A stretch of 64,000 nucleotides of DNA. Origin: Plectosphaerella cucumerina. Its lineage: Eukaryota; Ascomycota; Sordariomycetes; Glomerellales; Plectosphaerellaceae. The position numbers were made by a program, and so were the translations under genes. The stretch covers positions 1,922,001 to 1,986,000 of the forward strand of contig JAGPXD010000005.1 of NCBI GenBank assembly GCA_020746995.1, read 5' to 3'. Below the pieces are notes generated by a model, which worked only from the letters and a program-made list of their open reading frames with translations, ran no database searches and was not told where the DNA came from. Positions 53,422-64,000 of this stretch are shown piece by piece (the stretch's first letter is position 1; each line of letters begins with the position of its first letter).

Positions 53422-56192
53422 ATGAAGCCAGTCTTCGCTGCCTTGTGCATCCTCCTCTTGATCTTTCCCTCACTCGGAGCGGGGCAAAAGGTCTATGAGT
53501 TGTTGGCACGAACGCCAGACTGTGCTGTGGGTGGCTTTCTTTCCCCTTGCTGGGGAAGTTTGGGACTGACGGTCTTCAGGTACCATGCATCTTGCAGCAG
53601 TTTGAAGAGGGGAACTGCAGCATCACAGATATTGCCAATATCACCGACTGCGCCTGCACCAACATCACCCTGCTGGCGGGCCTCTCAAACTGCGTTCAGG
53701 CATCCTGCAGCTTCATCGATCAAGGGGGTACGTACTCCCATTTATGATTCATGATCAAATCCTTGACACAAGCTAATCCCAACCTGTCTTGCAGACTCTG
53801 CCCTGGTTCTCGATGATCTCTGCGTTGGATACCCGAAAGAGTCAAGGCAATATCTCATCGTAGCCTGGGCTGTCTCTTCCATTGCCTTGACCTCGCTTTT
53901 CACGGTATTACGATGCATTTCAAGATACATCGTCACCAGCGGGCTATGGTGGGATGACTGGCTCATCATTGTTGCTGCTGTGGGTTCCTGAGTTTGATCT
54001 TCCATTCCGTCCTTCCCTGACTTGGCTTCCCAGATTTCCCTTATTGCGCTCTGCAGCATTCAGATTGCTGGTATGTGGAGCAATTTCGCCCCCTTCACGT
54101 TTGGAAGCTTATGTCTGTCAAGAAACACGAATCGCACTCGGCCTCCATTACTGGAATATCAACCCTGCCAACGCCGTTCTCGCCTTTCAGGTTGGAAGCT
54201 CCTCAAACCACAGTCACTTCTTCACCACTGACATGTGACCAGTTGTTTTACTCGGCTCAGGTCACATACATCCTGGTCCAAGTCACGTCCAAGGTTGCCA
54301 TCCTCCTTCTGTTCTGGCGCATCTTTCCCAACCGCCACTTTCGGAGGATCGTATGGGGTTGCATCATCTTCCTTGTCGCCCACGGATTCGTGTTCCTTGG
54401 CCTCGTCATCTTCCAATGCAGTCCCATCCGGTCTGTCTGGGACAAGACGATTCCATCGACCTGCATGGGGCTCAAAGCCATCAGCGCGGCTGGGGCAGCC
54501 CTGGCCATCCTCGAGGACGTTGTCATTCTGGTGCTTCCGGTCGGCCAAGTCTTCCAGCTCCAGCTCACCTACAGAAAGAAGCTTGCTGTCTGCTTCATGT
54601 TCAGCATTGGATCATTGTAAGCTGAAACTCATCGGTTAGCAGTGTCATCTCTTGAAGCTGACTTTTGTGTTCAGTGCCTGCGTCACCAGTATGGTCCGAC
54701 TCAAGTACGTGGTCACCTACAAGTACGATGGCGACTACACATGTCAGTTTCTCCTCTGCCGATTGATCTTCTTGCAACACCTGCTGACTACCTCCCAGGG
54801 TACAACGTCGAGTTCTTCATCTGGTGCATGATCGAGCTTGCCAGTGCTGTCATCTGTGGCTGTCTGCCGACACTGCGGCCACTGATGAAGAAGGTCTTTG
54901 GATCCATGGGATCAATCAAGGGGTATTGGAATTCTAGGTCGACAAAGACAGACTCTTCATGGGTGGGCGGGAGCCATGGGGAGTTTGGCAAGCTTCCAGA
55001 GCCTCCGCAAGCACCTGGCCAGACACACGACGAGGAGTCGACACCTCCACAGACGCCCATACCCACGAATGCACTCATTCCCCTGCAAGACTCGATCCGG
55101 CGGCAGACCTTCACACCGGTGCAGACGCCCATGCCCCGATACACACCTACTCGTCGACAGACTTCGATACCACTGCATACACACGCACCTCTGGAAATGG
55201 CTGCACGCCGACAGACATTAGCGTCTCTGCATTCACACCCGCCTTTCGAGACGGCCGCACGCCGCCAGACATCGGTGTCTCTACAGACACCTGCCTCTCT
55301 GGATAAAGCCTCGCATCAGGAAGTTTCTCTACCTCAGCCGATGCCTACTCCCATGGAGTCGCCTGTACTTCGGCAGATGTCGATACGTCAGCAAAAACCC
55401 GCACCGATGGAGTCACTCGTGCTTCGGCAGACCTCGCTGCCCCCGAGCGCCACCACAGCTTCAGTCGTTCCCGCCCCCCTGAGCGTATCCTCAAGACGGC
55501 CGAAAACCATGCCCATGGAAACACTTCCTCCCGTGGAGCCGCCGGCACCATTGCAGATACCCAGGAGTCGGAAGAAACTCACACGTCGGCAGCCACCCAC
55601 TCGTTCGCAGTCAAACATGTCAAGGCAGAGACCGACGGCGCCCGATCCTCTTCGGATGCACATGCCTTTGCAGGAACCAGCACCCCAGGCGCCGACACCT
55701 CCACAGAGACCCCATTATCATGTCTCCATGTGCATGCGGACATCTCCACCAGTACAGACATCGGCATTTCGGCAATCAATAACACCTTTATCGCCACCTC
55801 CTCATCCCGTAGCACACGAGAAAAAGTCGGGGTCTGAGCAGACGGCAACCACCCCGCAGCCAGACATACCTCGGCACACTCTCACCGATCCGCAGGCTCC
55901 AAATCCGAACGACTGGTTTTCAGACCTGCCCTCTCCCACGGAAAACTCGCGTCCGTTGCGGACAATCATTCAGGAGGCAGATTCTGGTCAAGAGTGGTTC
56001 TTGGCTCGCGAGCAGAGTCAAAGGCGGATGACACGGGTGTACCAGGGGAGAATGAGTCTACCCAGGAGGGAGGAGACCACGATCAGAAGGTCAAGAGGGA
56101 GGCCGTCGGGCAAACGGGTTCACCCGCGATCACAGTCACAGCCGACGGCACAGGTCAGAGACGCAGAGCCTTTGCCGGGGCCAACGAGATGA
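53422..56192 (+). CDS. CFEM-domain seven-helix receptor (Pth11-like class) with long disordered tail
   Basis: This is a plasma-membrane G-protein-coupled-receptor-like protein. The N-terminus is a signal peptide (MKPVFAALCILLLIFP). The CFEM domain follows, with eight Cys: RTPDCAVPCILQQF, NCSITDIANITDCACTN, NCVQASC and DDLC. The membrane part includes VAWAVSSIALTSLFTVLRC, WDDWLIIVAA, SAQVTYILVQVTSKVAIL, WGCIIFLVAHGFVFLGLV, AGAALAILEDVVILVLPVG and NVEFFIWCMIELASAVICGCLP. Exon joins are 53422-53526, 53580-53727 and 53795 onward, with more introns near 53978-54032, 54073-54126, 54190-54241 and 54616-54800. The tail from about 54900 is roughly 430 residues, unusually long, Pro/Thr/Gln/Arg-rich, and contains repeated RRQTS-like units. 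Pth11 in rice blast fungus senses surfaces; ligand and role here are unknown. Confidence 0.82.
55080..55330 (+). repeat. imperfect repeats in receptor tail (RRQT-type units)
   Basis: Within the receptor tail, units of the form RRQTsxPLxTxAPLExAA recur about five times (for example SIRRQTFTPVQT, TRRQTSIPLHT, AARRQTLASLHS, AARRQTSVSLQT). DNA copies are diverged but align in register, indicating an old tandem expansion. Confidence 0.6.
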
Positions 56193-56326
56193 ACGAATCA
56201 AAAGAGGAACGTTCAAACTATTTCTAAATGTGTGAATGTGAACGTTGTAGGCCGCATGTGTATCGGTTGCCTGGGGAATTTGACATCAAAGGGTCCTCCC
56301 ACCACCAACTAGGAATTTCTCGGCCA

Positions 56327-58709
56327 TCATTCATCGTCCGTGTCGGGCTCCTTGTCCTCATCCTCGTCCTCGTCCTCGCAGACAACCCCGCACTTGTTGA
56401 GCTGTTCAACAGTCAGTCGAGTTACGATGCATTGTTGCCCGGGTGCTTACATCTTGTCCGCCATCGGTGTTCTTAAGTTCTTCCATGTCGTAGACAACGT
56501 CAGGGAGCGCAAAGTCCTTCGGCGCTGTGATGATGCCAAATTCGGCCAGGCCGCTGAAGTTGGGACCCCACCAACTCTTTCCGAAGAAGCCCACGATGCG
56601 CTCACCATCCTGTGGTTCTGGAAGCCGGTTAGTTTGATACGTCAACTCATGATGCGACGAGTAGCTGCTTACCCAGGCTCAGCGTCTCCGGGGAGTCTCC
56701 GCCTCCCGACAAAGCTCCGCCAGCTGTACCGTTGGCAAGGTGCACCCTCAGGCCTCTCAAGAGGTCCTCTTCCCTGCTGACCTCGACCTTGATGATCTCC
56801 TGGCCAGGAGGAATGGAGATGGCCTCGGCCGCGTGTCCGCCGAAAGTGTGCGGCGCCCCGTTCCACCTGGACAACCGTGGCCCGCAGTTGACTCTATCTC
56901 CATCGGAGAAGTAAACGTAGGCACCGTCTAAGATGCAGCCAGTGCGTACGTCTACCTTGACGGCATGCTGAATATCGCCGCCCTTCTCTCGGCGAGTCAG
57001 AAGCGTAGTCCAATCCCAGAACTTGTCCAGTTCGTCATCCTCTCCGCTCTCCAGCGCTTTGGACATGACCGACCTCTTGCGCAAGCGGGTCTGCGTCCCC
57101 GGGATGCGGATGGAGCTTGCAGTCGACAGCAGACGCCATGCGTTGGCGACCACTCTGCTCTTTCCGTTCAAGCCCAGGACCTTGAGCTTCAGAGGCGTTG
57201 CTGGATCGAAGCGCGACTCGAGAACGGAAGCTCCATATGTGACTTGGACTTGGGGTGTGGAAAGAGAAGGGGTCGGATCTTCTTTGTCGTTCCACTCGAC
57301 TTGGATGATGCCCGCCTTGCACGATATGCACAACTCCAACTCGGTGCCCGTGTCATTCATGGATAGAACCGGAGCGGCGCGGCGGGTGGCGGCACCGAGG
57401 CGGCGATCGCCCGGCAGCCAGAAATGAGGCAGAAGGCGGAAAGAGAGCGCGTCACCCATGTCCCATCTTGCGGTGTTCTCGGTCTGGCCGTCGACCACAA
57501 CGAATCCATCCTGGTCAAGCCCGGAGCAGTACGCCGTGCGGACCATGAAGTTGCGAGGCCAATGACGAGAATAGCCCCGAGCCATGATGCCGGTGGTGTG
57601 AGGGGCGCCGAAAGCGTGACCGACTTCGTGGAGGAACGCGCCCTGGCCAACGGCGCAGGCTTCCCAGAAAGTGCCGCATTCTCCGTTGTCGTTTCCCACC
57701 GTCTTGCCTGGGACTTTGGTGTCGAGGAGACAGCTGGAGACCTCTTCCAGGAATCGGGGCCAGGCGTAGGTGAGATGACTGCCCATCATCCCGAGAGATA
57801 CCCCGCTGGGCTGGTGACAGCCGAGGGCGGCATGACCCAGGATCATGTCCTTCGGGGAGGAGAAGTGAGAGTCAAGAATCAGACCGGCTACGATGGGACG
57901 GCCAGATGACTCAAGCGGAGACCCAGACTCCTCGATGGCCTCGAGGAACCAGTCAAACAGCCGTTCCTTGTGCCGAGCGCGGGGGTTCTGCTGCGCAACA
58001 TCCGCATCGCGTATCTCAGCGACGGTCCTGTTGCTCCTGAGGATGTGGATCTTGGCGGTCGATCGCATGGCACCGGTCTCGAAGAGGGCCGACTCATGTG
58101 TGCCCTGGAGGAAGTCGCGGCTCGTCGTGTCGGCAGCCCATTCCTCTTCGAAGCGGAACGATCGCCGGCCGAGCCCCTTCATGCGCATGTCCTCGGCGGT
58201 GAGAGCCTGCCACATGTAGGCAGTCATGCGAAACTTTGCAATGGCGGCGTCGATGGACGAGTGGCCGGTCGAGATGGAACCGTATTTTCCTGGGGGACAG
58301 TCGATCAGAAGTGGCGAGTCCTTGGCCACCATGACGGCGAGATGGAGAGGCGGGCTCTGCAAAAGGGGGATGTAGGTGAGGCCCAAGGTCCACTGAGCAC
58401 GCTCCTCGCCATGGTTGCGCTCGATGGTGATGTTGTTGAGCCCGGGGGACAGAAGAACGATGATCTTGATCAAGCCGTCCGCAATGGGCCACGATTGGAC
58501 AGGAAAGGTGCTTTCATCAGATGCATCGGTCATGCAGACCGTGGCGAAGGCATCGGCGCTGTCATCCTTGGTGGTGAAGGTGCCTTTGATGATCACGCAA
58601 CGCTGCGGGTCAGGGTTAGTTGGTGGTATTGAGGCCCCGGTCAGCTCCAAGCACATACCTGATGGACAGTCTCCCCGTCAACGAAGTTGTCAATGTTGAA
58701 AGTCATCAT
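56327..58709 (-). CDS. zinc metallopeptidase (YIL108W-like) with jacalin-like C-terminus
   Basis: Four exons: 58659-58709 (MMTFNIDNFVDGETVHQ), the long one from 58602 to about 56690, one starting EPQDGERIVGFFG, and a short last exon encoding LNKCGVVC plus an acidic tail that ends at 56327. The protease domain contains GQGAFLHEVGHAFGAPH, the HExxHxxxxxH zinc site with a third His ligand, and downstream GIMARGYSRHWPRNF. This matches the putative zinc metallopeptidase family of yeast YIL108W. The last 180 residues (GCILDGAYVYFSDG, RWNGAPHTFGGHAAEAI, then GFFGKSWWGPNFSGLAEFGII) look like a jacalin-related lectin fold. No signal peptide is seen, so a cytosolic place is likely. The acidic tail is E/D-only over about ten residues. 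Confidence 0.83.
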
Positions 58710-59095
58710 GCTGGCAATTTCTCTGGATGTAGTTCGATGCATTTGTCGTGAAGAGTGGTTTGGATGTACATAATGGAAGATCTAGTACGGAGCGGCTTTA
58801 TACTTAACGACTGCTACAATACTTGGGCGAGACTGCGCTGGACAGGGGCCGTCGCACGAACTGGCAGGCAGACGCTGGCTGCCTGAATACGACTCTTGGC
58901 TAGCGGAACAGCCCCTGTCGTGGTCTGTACGACTACCTAAACTAGGGGTCGGTGTGGATGTTTGGGCCAGTAGTTTGGATACGAGTAACCCTACAGATCC
59001 GTATTCACAGGGCAGACAGCGTCGAATGTCTCCAACATCGAATCGACATGTACAATTGTTGCTGTCCATACCAAGATTTGGACCATTTCCCGGCT
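58710..59095. other. intergenic region
   Basis: 5' flank of the metallopeptidase gene and 3' flank of the GH43-like gene. A short minus frame at 58782-59069 is not supported by any domain. Confidence 0.45.
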
Positions 59096-60340
59096 TTAAT
59101 CCCCCTTGGACGCCCTTCCAAAGCCCAGGTCCTTCTCAAACTCTTCCCACTTGGTACCGATCGGCTGCACCAGCGTGTAGGAGGCCCGTGATTGCCCCAT
59201 GTCTTGCACCCCGGAGATCAGGTACAGCGGGGTCATCTCCCCATCGTCGCTGAAAAACAGCTTGGGCCTCTCCCGGCGCTGCAGGACCGAGTACGACCCG
59301 TCGGTGAAGGTGACATTGGAGCTGTAGGCTTCCTGTAGCTTGAAGGTCCATGGTCCAGTCAACTCGTGGGCGAAAAGATGCGAGCCGACTCTGGGCCACC
59401 GCCGGCCATCGTGCTCGACGTAGTCGATCATCCAGTGGTTGAGCGAGTGCCAGTTGCCGCGCTTATCGCGCCAAATGTACGGATCCTCTGTCCACTGAGG
59501 GTTCTCGCGCTCCGACACATTCCACGTCGCCTGGTATTGGAGCTCGTACTTGCCGTCCCACGTATCAGCTGTGAAGATGGGATAGTCCTTGATGAGAAGC
59601 GCCATTTCCCTCGTCGGGTTCTCCGGAGTCCAGAGCGGGAATGCAGATGGGTTCGTGGCGTGGATGCCCGCGGGCCGGTCACTGTCGACGATCATCTTGA
59701 ACGGTGTCCACGGTCCACGGACGTCGTCGGCCGCCGACACGGAAATGTTGTTGGGCCATCGCGTGTAGGAGATTGATTCGCACCGGTCATAGACTTTGTC
59801 GTAGTCGGTTCCGATGGCGTACATCAGATACTTGTCATCGCCGGGGCTGTAGATGACGTGCGGATTGTGCCTGAAGTTCTTCGAGACCGCGTCGGCATAG
59901 TGGTAGGGGCCCTGGGGGCCGACGTGTGACTCGGCCCGAATGATGTAGGAATGCGGCCGCCAGCCGGAAAGTCCGCAGCCGTGGGTGAACTGTACGGTGA
60001 AAAGATGGAAGACGGAGGCGTTGGTGCGGTCTTGGACGATGGTCCCGCCCCATGACGCGTTGGTGTAGTTGTTGAAGTTTCCCTCGACCAGCGGCGTCGG
60101 GGCGCTGTAGTTGTACCCTGAGAACCGAGTGGCGGGGGCCAGGTCCAGTCGTCCACAGTCGCTACCGATCCAGCCGGGGTCGCATTTGCAGACCTTGGTG
60201 CCTACTGCGGCTTCAGACGGCAGCTTGCAGGGCCTGACACAGACGCCATTGAGGCTGCAGTCTTCATCTGTCGCGCAACCTGTGACGCCCACGGCACCGA
60301 GGGAGAGGGCCACCAGGCGGAAAAGCTGAGAGACAAGCAT
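59096..60340 (-). CDS. secreted EGF-like plus GH43-like beta-propeller protein
   Basis: A single-exon secreted protein of 414 aa. I start at MLVSQLFRLVALSLG (60340), a clear signal peptide ending near VTGC. An EGF-like module follows: CATDEDCSLNGVC, then KVCKCDPGWIGSDCG. The remaining 340 residues fit a five-bladed beta-propeller related to glycoside hydrolase family 43 and similar: NNYTNASWGGTIVQD, HLFTVQFTHGCGLSGW, HNPHVIYSPGDDKYLMYAIG, TNPSAFPLWTPENP, TEDPYIWRDKRGNWHSL and FHRR-type late strands. TEDPYIW carries an acidic residue typical of the catalytic site. Several N-glycosylation sites are visible. Such proteins may act on plant or fungal wall polysaccharide, but the substrate is unknown. 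Confidence 0.85.
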   Translation of the reverse strand: MLVSQLFRLVALSLGAVGVTGCATDEDCSLNGVCVRPCKLPSEAAVGTKVCKCDPGWIGSDCGRLDLAPATRFSGYNYSAPTPLVEGNFNNYTNASWGGTIVQDRTNASVFHLFTVQFTHGCGLSGWRPHSYIIRAESHVGPQGPYHYADAVSKNFRHNPHVIYSPGDDKYLMYAIGTDYDKVYDRCESISYTRWPNNISVSAADDVRGPWTPFKMIVDSDRPAGIHATNPSAFPLWTPENPTREMALLIKDYPIFTADTWDGKYELQYQATWNVSERENPQWTEDPYIWRDKRGNWHSLNHWMIDYVEHDGRRWPRVGSHLFAHELTGPWTFKLQEAYSSNVTFTDGSYSVLQRRERPKLFFSDDGEMTPLYLISGVQDMGQSRASYTLVQPIGTKWEEFEKDLGFGRASKGD

Positions 60341-60772
60341 GGTTCGAATCAAGACAGGGGCGATGTCACCCTTGGCCACCGCTGGACTACTTTATGCAGG
60401 CTGCGTAGATACATGTACTTATAGTGCCTCAGAATGTCGACAGTGCAGATGACGACCCCGGACCCCGCGTTCTTTGCCTTCGGGGAAGAAGAGGCCGAGA
60501 CGCCCCTTGCCGGCCGGATTTCCGCTGCATGGCTGCATGTTGAGTGCCGATCGAAGTGGTCACAATACCCCAGGTTCCCCGCGCAGGATGCAGACTGAAT
60601 AATTGTTCTCCCGTTAAGTTCCCGACGGGTAGAATATCCGGCTCGAGGAATTCTGCCTATCACACACACTGACAGACATGCAACCGATGATCCGACGGAA
60701 CTTCTTTCTTTACTACCAGACTCCCTTTTTGGCCCTATGCGGTTTGCAAGCCTACCGTCGTCCAGCCCATGC
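60341..60772. other. intergenic region
   Basis: 5' flank of the GH43-like gene and 3' flank of the drug-type carrier. The plus frame 60678-61175 overlaps the carrier gene and is a shadow. Confidence 0.45.
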
Positions 60773-63037
60773 TTACACAAGTCCGGCTCCCATCTTCTTC
60801 TTCTTCTCCTCTTCCAACCTCGCTTGCCTATTGGCCCTGCGAGACCTCAACTCCACCCCCCAGTACCAGTTCACCGTTGATAGCGGAGAGAAAATAACAG
60901 TTATCAAAGCCAACCCGAGAAACGTTGGGCCAGGTCCCAGAATGACCAGCATTCCCTCGATCAGGGCGACACCAATGGCGCCCACCCCACACCTGACCAG
61001 GTTGTTGATTGCCGTGCTACTTGCGCCTCGGCCAGGACACAAGTCGGACACGAGGGTCTGGTTGAGCGCAAATATGGCGTTGCTGGCCGCTGCAATTAGG
61101 AACTGCAAGATGAGCGGTATGGCGATCCAGCCGGGAAGTGAGGTAAGTTGTGGTGATGCGAGAGAGAAGCCATAAGCCGCGGTACTGCCGATGAATACGG
61201 CGGAAACCCAAGGAAGGTTCTTCAGGCGCGCCTTTTCAATGGGGAAGTCGTTCGGCACCTTCTTTGCTGAGATCTTGGAGGTGCCTGGCATGTTTCTTGC
61301 TGCCTTGTAGGCCGCCTCCGTTGCACGGAAGTCCCGTGTCATCAGCTTGCCAATGATGGCAGAACCGACGATTGTGCCGAAGCCTGAAAGACCAACATCA
61401 GCGAAGCTCCTTCGAATTTGCCAGCTGCTTCGTCGATGCATCGAGGAGTGGGAAATGGGAGGCCAAACATACCATTGGGCAGAAAAGCGAGACCAATGAG
61501 AAGATCATTAAGGCCGAAACGTGCCTTGAACAACCCAGTCGTACTGGCAGTCACCATGCTCCATATCGCATATACCACGCCGCCGAACAACAGGCTAGCA
61601 AATATGTCCCTCTGCGCGAGCAGCTTGAAGGGCTCAACGAAGGATGCAGCCGTCAGCTTTGGGCGCACGATAGCTTCCTCGGGTTCCACCCAATACTTTG
61701 GCTCTTTGGTGATTTTGTAAATCAGCGGGCTGTAGATGCCACGAAGACGCAAAGATCCATTCCCAGCAATGCTTCGTAGTGTTTCGGGGAGGAAAAACAG
61801 GATCATCATGATGGCGACCGATGACAGAACAAGTAGGAAAATGAAGATGGATCTGAAGCCGAAGAAGTTGGACAGCAGGCCACCGAGAACTGGACCGATC
61901 GCGATGCTGAAGTTGCGGACTGTGAGGCGTCAGTGCCATGAATGTCAAGGTTCCCTCGCAAGATGAACTCACTGGCTTGGTAGAAGCTGATGAATGCAGC
62001 TCTTTCTGCGAGAGGTGAGATATCCTGAATGACTCCGTTCCCTACAAATAGACGAGTATAATGGTCAACGTGGGTCCCGAAAGCAGGTTATCTTCTCGAC
62101 CTACCCATGCTCACAGTTGAGGCGCTCCCTGCAGATTGCAGTCCCCGCAGGATGAAAAGGGCGGCAAAGTTGGGAGAGAAGCTGAGGCCAATGTTCGCTA
62201 TTATGTAGACGGTGAAAGAGGCGAGGTAGATCGGCCGTCGGCCCAGTGTATCGGAGAGCGTGCCCCAGAAAATAGGGGTAATGCCTTGTATGATGAGGTA
62301 TGATGTGATAGTCAGGGAGACAGTCCCAAGGCTGACTTTGAGGTCCTGTATCATCACAGGGTTAGACTTGTGACGAAACTGAAAGTGATCAAACTTACGT
62401 TTGCAATTGCTTGCAGGGCAGGGAAGTAGATGTTCGACGAAAGCCCCGAGAACAATCCTGCACCGCCGATGATGAGGATAACGAGCCACTTCTGGCGTCG
62501 ATTGAATATGTGATACTCTTGCTCAGCTTCGACAGGGGCACTGATAGGGTCTTGTTCAATGGTAAAGCTGTCCTGGAAGGGGTCTTGGGGCGTGTGAATG
62601 TGGGGTGTGACAGTATTGATGTCGTCAAAGGGATTGGATGTCCTCCAAGTCGTTCTCGCTTCCGATGCCTCCAGCGCACGCAACGTAGGCTCGTCAGTGG
62701 TCTTCAAGATTAGATTTGCATCATTCTTTGAAGTTCTGGTTGACGATCGTGTTTGAAGGGAGGCATCCTCGTGGTGTTGGTCTGGGTCGAACTCAGGGTC
62801 GACGGTGATGATGCGGAGGCCAGCGCCTGCGGCCTTGTAGACGTTGCTTTGCACTTCTCGCCAGCCCTCCATCGTCGTAAAACGACGAGAGGCGGCGGCA
62901 ACTGCCCGGGGAACAAAAGATTTGCGGTTCTCCATCGAGGGTGAAGAGTTGCAGGGTGCAGAGTGGAGGAGCTGATGGTGAGCACGGCGTGACACCAGCT
63001 CAGCTTGTCTTTCGTTGAAGCGGGCGACAGACTGCAT
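60773..63037 (-). CDS. MFS DHA1 drug:proton antiporter type carrier
   Basis: A 12-helix antiporter of the DHA1 family (Qdr/Dtr-like). It starts MQSVARFNERQAEL at 63037. About 190 residues precede the first helix, longer than normal, and are Asp/Thr/Ser-rich. The first helix pair includes RRQKWLVILIIGGAGLFSGLSS. Motif A is GTLSDTLGRRPIYLASF and helix 5 carries GPVLGGLLSNFFGFRSIFIF. The central loop contains EEAIVRPKLTAASFVEPF. The last exon encodes CGVGAIGVALIEGMLV and ends KKKKMGAGLV. Introns lie near 62340-62400, 62045-62105, 61920-61970 and 61385-61470. Family members export drugs, polyamines or acids; nothing here decides which. It lies next to, but does not share a strand-specific cluster with, the secreted hydrolase gene. 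Confidence 0.85.
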
Positions 63038-63408
63038 CTTTTGCTGCCTATCCAAAATGGTCGTCGGGGACTAGTCCGACAATTTTGATGGCTTCGCGGC
63101 CCGGTAGTACATGACGCGGCCTTGTCGGCAGGCTGGTGAAACACGGTTAGATGGCACCAGACGACCTCCGTGACGTTTCCTGATCGCCGTGTGTTCCCGT
63201 CCTTTGACTCGGCCAGGTCCAGACAACCGAGCCCTACCTGTTACTTCGATAACGATTGATTGGTGTCTGACGCTAAAGATACAATCATGTTTCACACTCT
63301 TGACGTGGTAAAGTTGGGGGAGGGTTTTGATACCTCCATTCCGACACGGACATCCGTGCAAGGCTACTGGAGGCCGTCTTCATTCTCCATCTGAGATCAT
63401 TTCAATCA
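63038..63408. other. intergenic region
   Basis: Divergent region between the carrier and the right-edge gene. Short minus frames at 63071-63361 have no recognisable domain. Confidence 0.45.
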
Positions 63409-63426
63409 TGACATTTACCTTCGAAT

Positions 63427-64000
63427 GTGAACAAGCATTTTTCCATTTTGAAGGACTCGCATCTTCAACTCAGTATGCCAGGGCTATCAACACGGCGGCG
63501 AAGAAGGCCGCCGGCCCCAATCCAAACTGAGCTCAAAGTTGCAAATGCCACCCTTGAAAGGCGACAAGGAGTCCTAGTCACGCCGCTCTCTCCGGTCCTC
63601 AAGCAGGCATCCCAGACCACTCCGAGTCCCCGCATCGTGGCTCCCACGACCATTTCCAGCAGAACGACTTCATCATCAGCGACTTCATCCACAGCAACAT
63701 CGGTGCCCATCGCCACAACAAAGCCCACGCCGACCGAGGTCACGAAAACGATAATTCAGACCCTACCGCCACCTCCACCCTCGCCTACGGTTTTCGTGAC
63801 TGTTGTCGCCCCTGTTGTGCCGCCAACAAACACGATCTCTTCCTCAACGGCCCAGATCACCGCCATCAACCCATTGCCAATAGTGGCTCCTGGGCAAGAA
63901 CAGCAAAACAAGGGTCTCGAATCCGACCATCTGGGTATCCTGCCGGTAAAGGGTGTGCTGTTCATCTCAGTCACTGGCGCCATGGGCAAGTAATGCCCGA
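63427..64000 (+). CDS. Ser/Thr/Pro-rich surface protein, partial at right edge
   Basis: A Thr/Ser-rich frame runs from about 63530 to the window end. It contains NATLERRQGVLVTPL with a dibasic site, dense SSATSSTATS and TTKPTPTEVTKT stretches, then PPPPPSPTVFVTVVAPVVPP and a hydrophobic beginning GVLFISVTGAMG at the end. This resembles a wall-sensor or membrane protein with a Thr-rich stalk and a helix that would follow. The start is unclear: ATG at 63427 opens this frame directly, and ATG at 63409 opens another frame that would need an intron. A TAA closes the frame at about 63991, but GCAAGTAATG could be a donor, so the gene may continue outside the window. Confidence 0.45.

Noticed and set aside
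1..64000. Biosynthetic gene cluster, CRISPR array or intact transposon
   Set aside because: No backbone synthase (PKS, NRPS, terpene), no repeat-spacer array and no transposase or reverse transcriptase motif was seen in either strand.

Overview
The window looks like nuclear DNA of a filamentous ascomycete, most likely a Sordariomycete. I suspect a plant-associated Glomerellales or Hypocreales relative, but that is inference. The reasons are many short spliceosomal introns (about 45-95 nt, GT..AG with CTGAC/CTAAC-like branch sites), a dispersed 5S rRNA gene of Neurospora type, a tRNA gene with a short intron, and typical fungal families: Zn2Cys6 regulators, Dal5-type MFS carriers, a LaeA-like methyltransferase, a CFEM receptor, and DUF1996 and DUF2235 proteins. 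There is no operon structure. I see no CRISPR array and no intact transposon.

Layout. 0-9 kb: a Dal5-type carrier with about eleven introns, a 5S rRNA relic, a LaeA-like methyltransferase split into six exons, a membrane fatty-acid-hydroxylase-type enzyme and an intact 5S rRNA gene. 9-12 kb: a frame-broken small secreted ORF and a proline-rich, probably GPI-anchored wall protein. 12.4-19.6 kb: a second Dal5-type carrier, a Zn2Cys6 regulator and a mitochondrial D-lactate dehydrogenase. Copies of a CCATAGCCGA motif lie on both sides of the regulator, and this is the best candidate in the window for a small co-regulated metabolic island. 20.6-21.4 kb: a cysteine-rich secreted protein with an apparent Kex2-cleaved propeptide. 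22-23.8 kb: a sugar-transporter-family MFS.

25.4-27.1 kb: an F-box gene disabled by several frameshifts and a stop, followed by a tRNA-Thr(CGT). 27.5-31.5 kb: a Gfd2/YDR514C-type nuclease-fold protein and a protein with a PigL_N-type helical region plus a ubiquitin-like domain. 31.9-41.3 kb is mostly housekeeping: mitochondrial elongation factor G, homoisocitrate dehydrogenase (lysine synthesis), a conserved-looking disordered protein and mitoribosomal uS8. 41.9-47.7 kb: a Ctf1/FarA-like regulator and a DUF2235 hydrolase.

49.5-63 kb is rich in surface and secreted proteins: a DUF1996-like protein, a GNAT acetyltransferase, a CFEM seven-helix receptor with a very long tail, a zinc metallopeptidase with a jacalin-like end, an EGF-plus-GH43-like protein and a DHA1 multidrug-type carrier. 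A Ser/Thr-rich surface protein runs off the right edge.

Exon joins were made by eye from GT..AG signals and continuity of protein families. No similarity search or transcript data were available.
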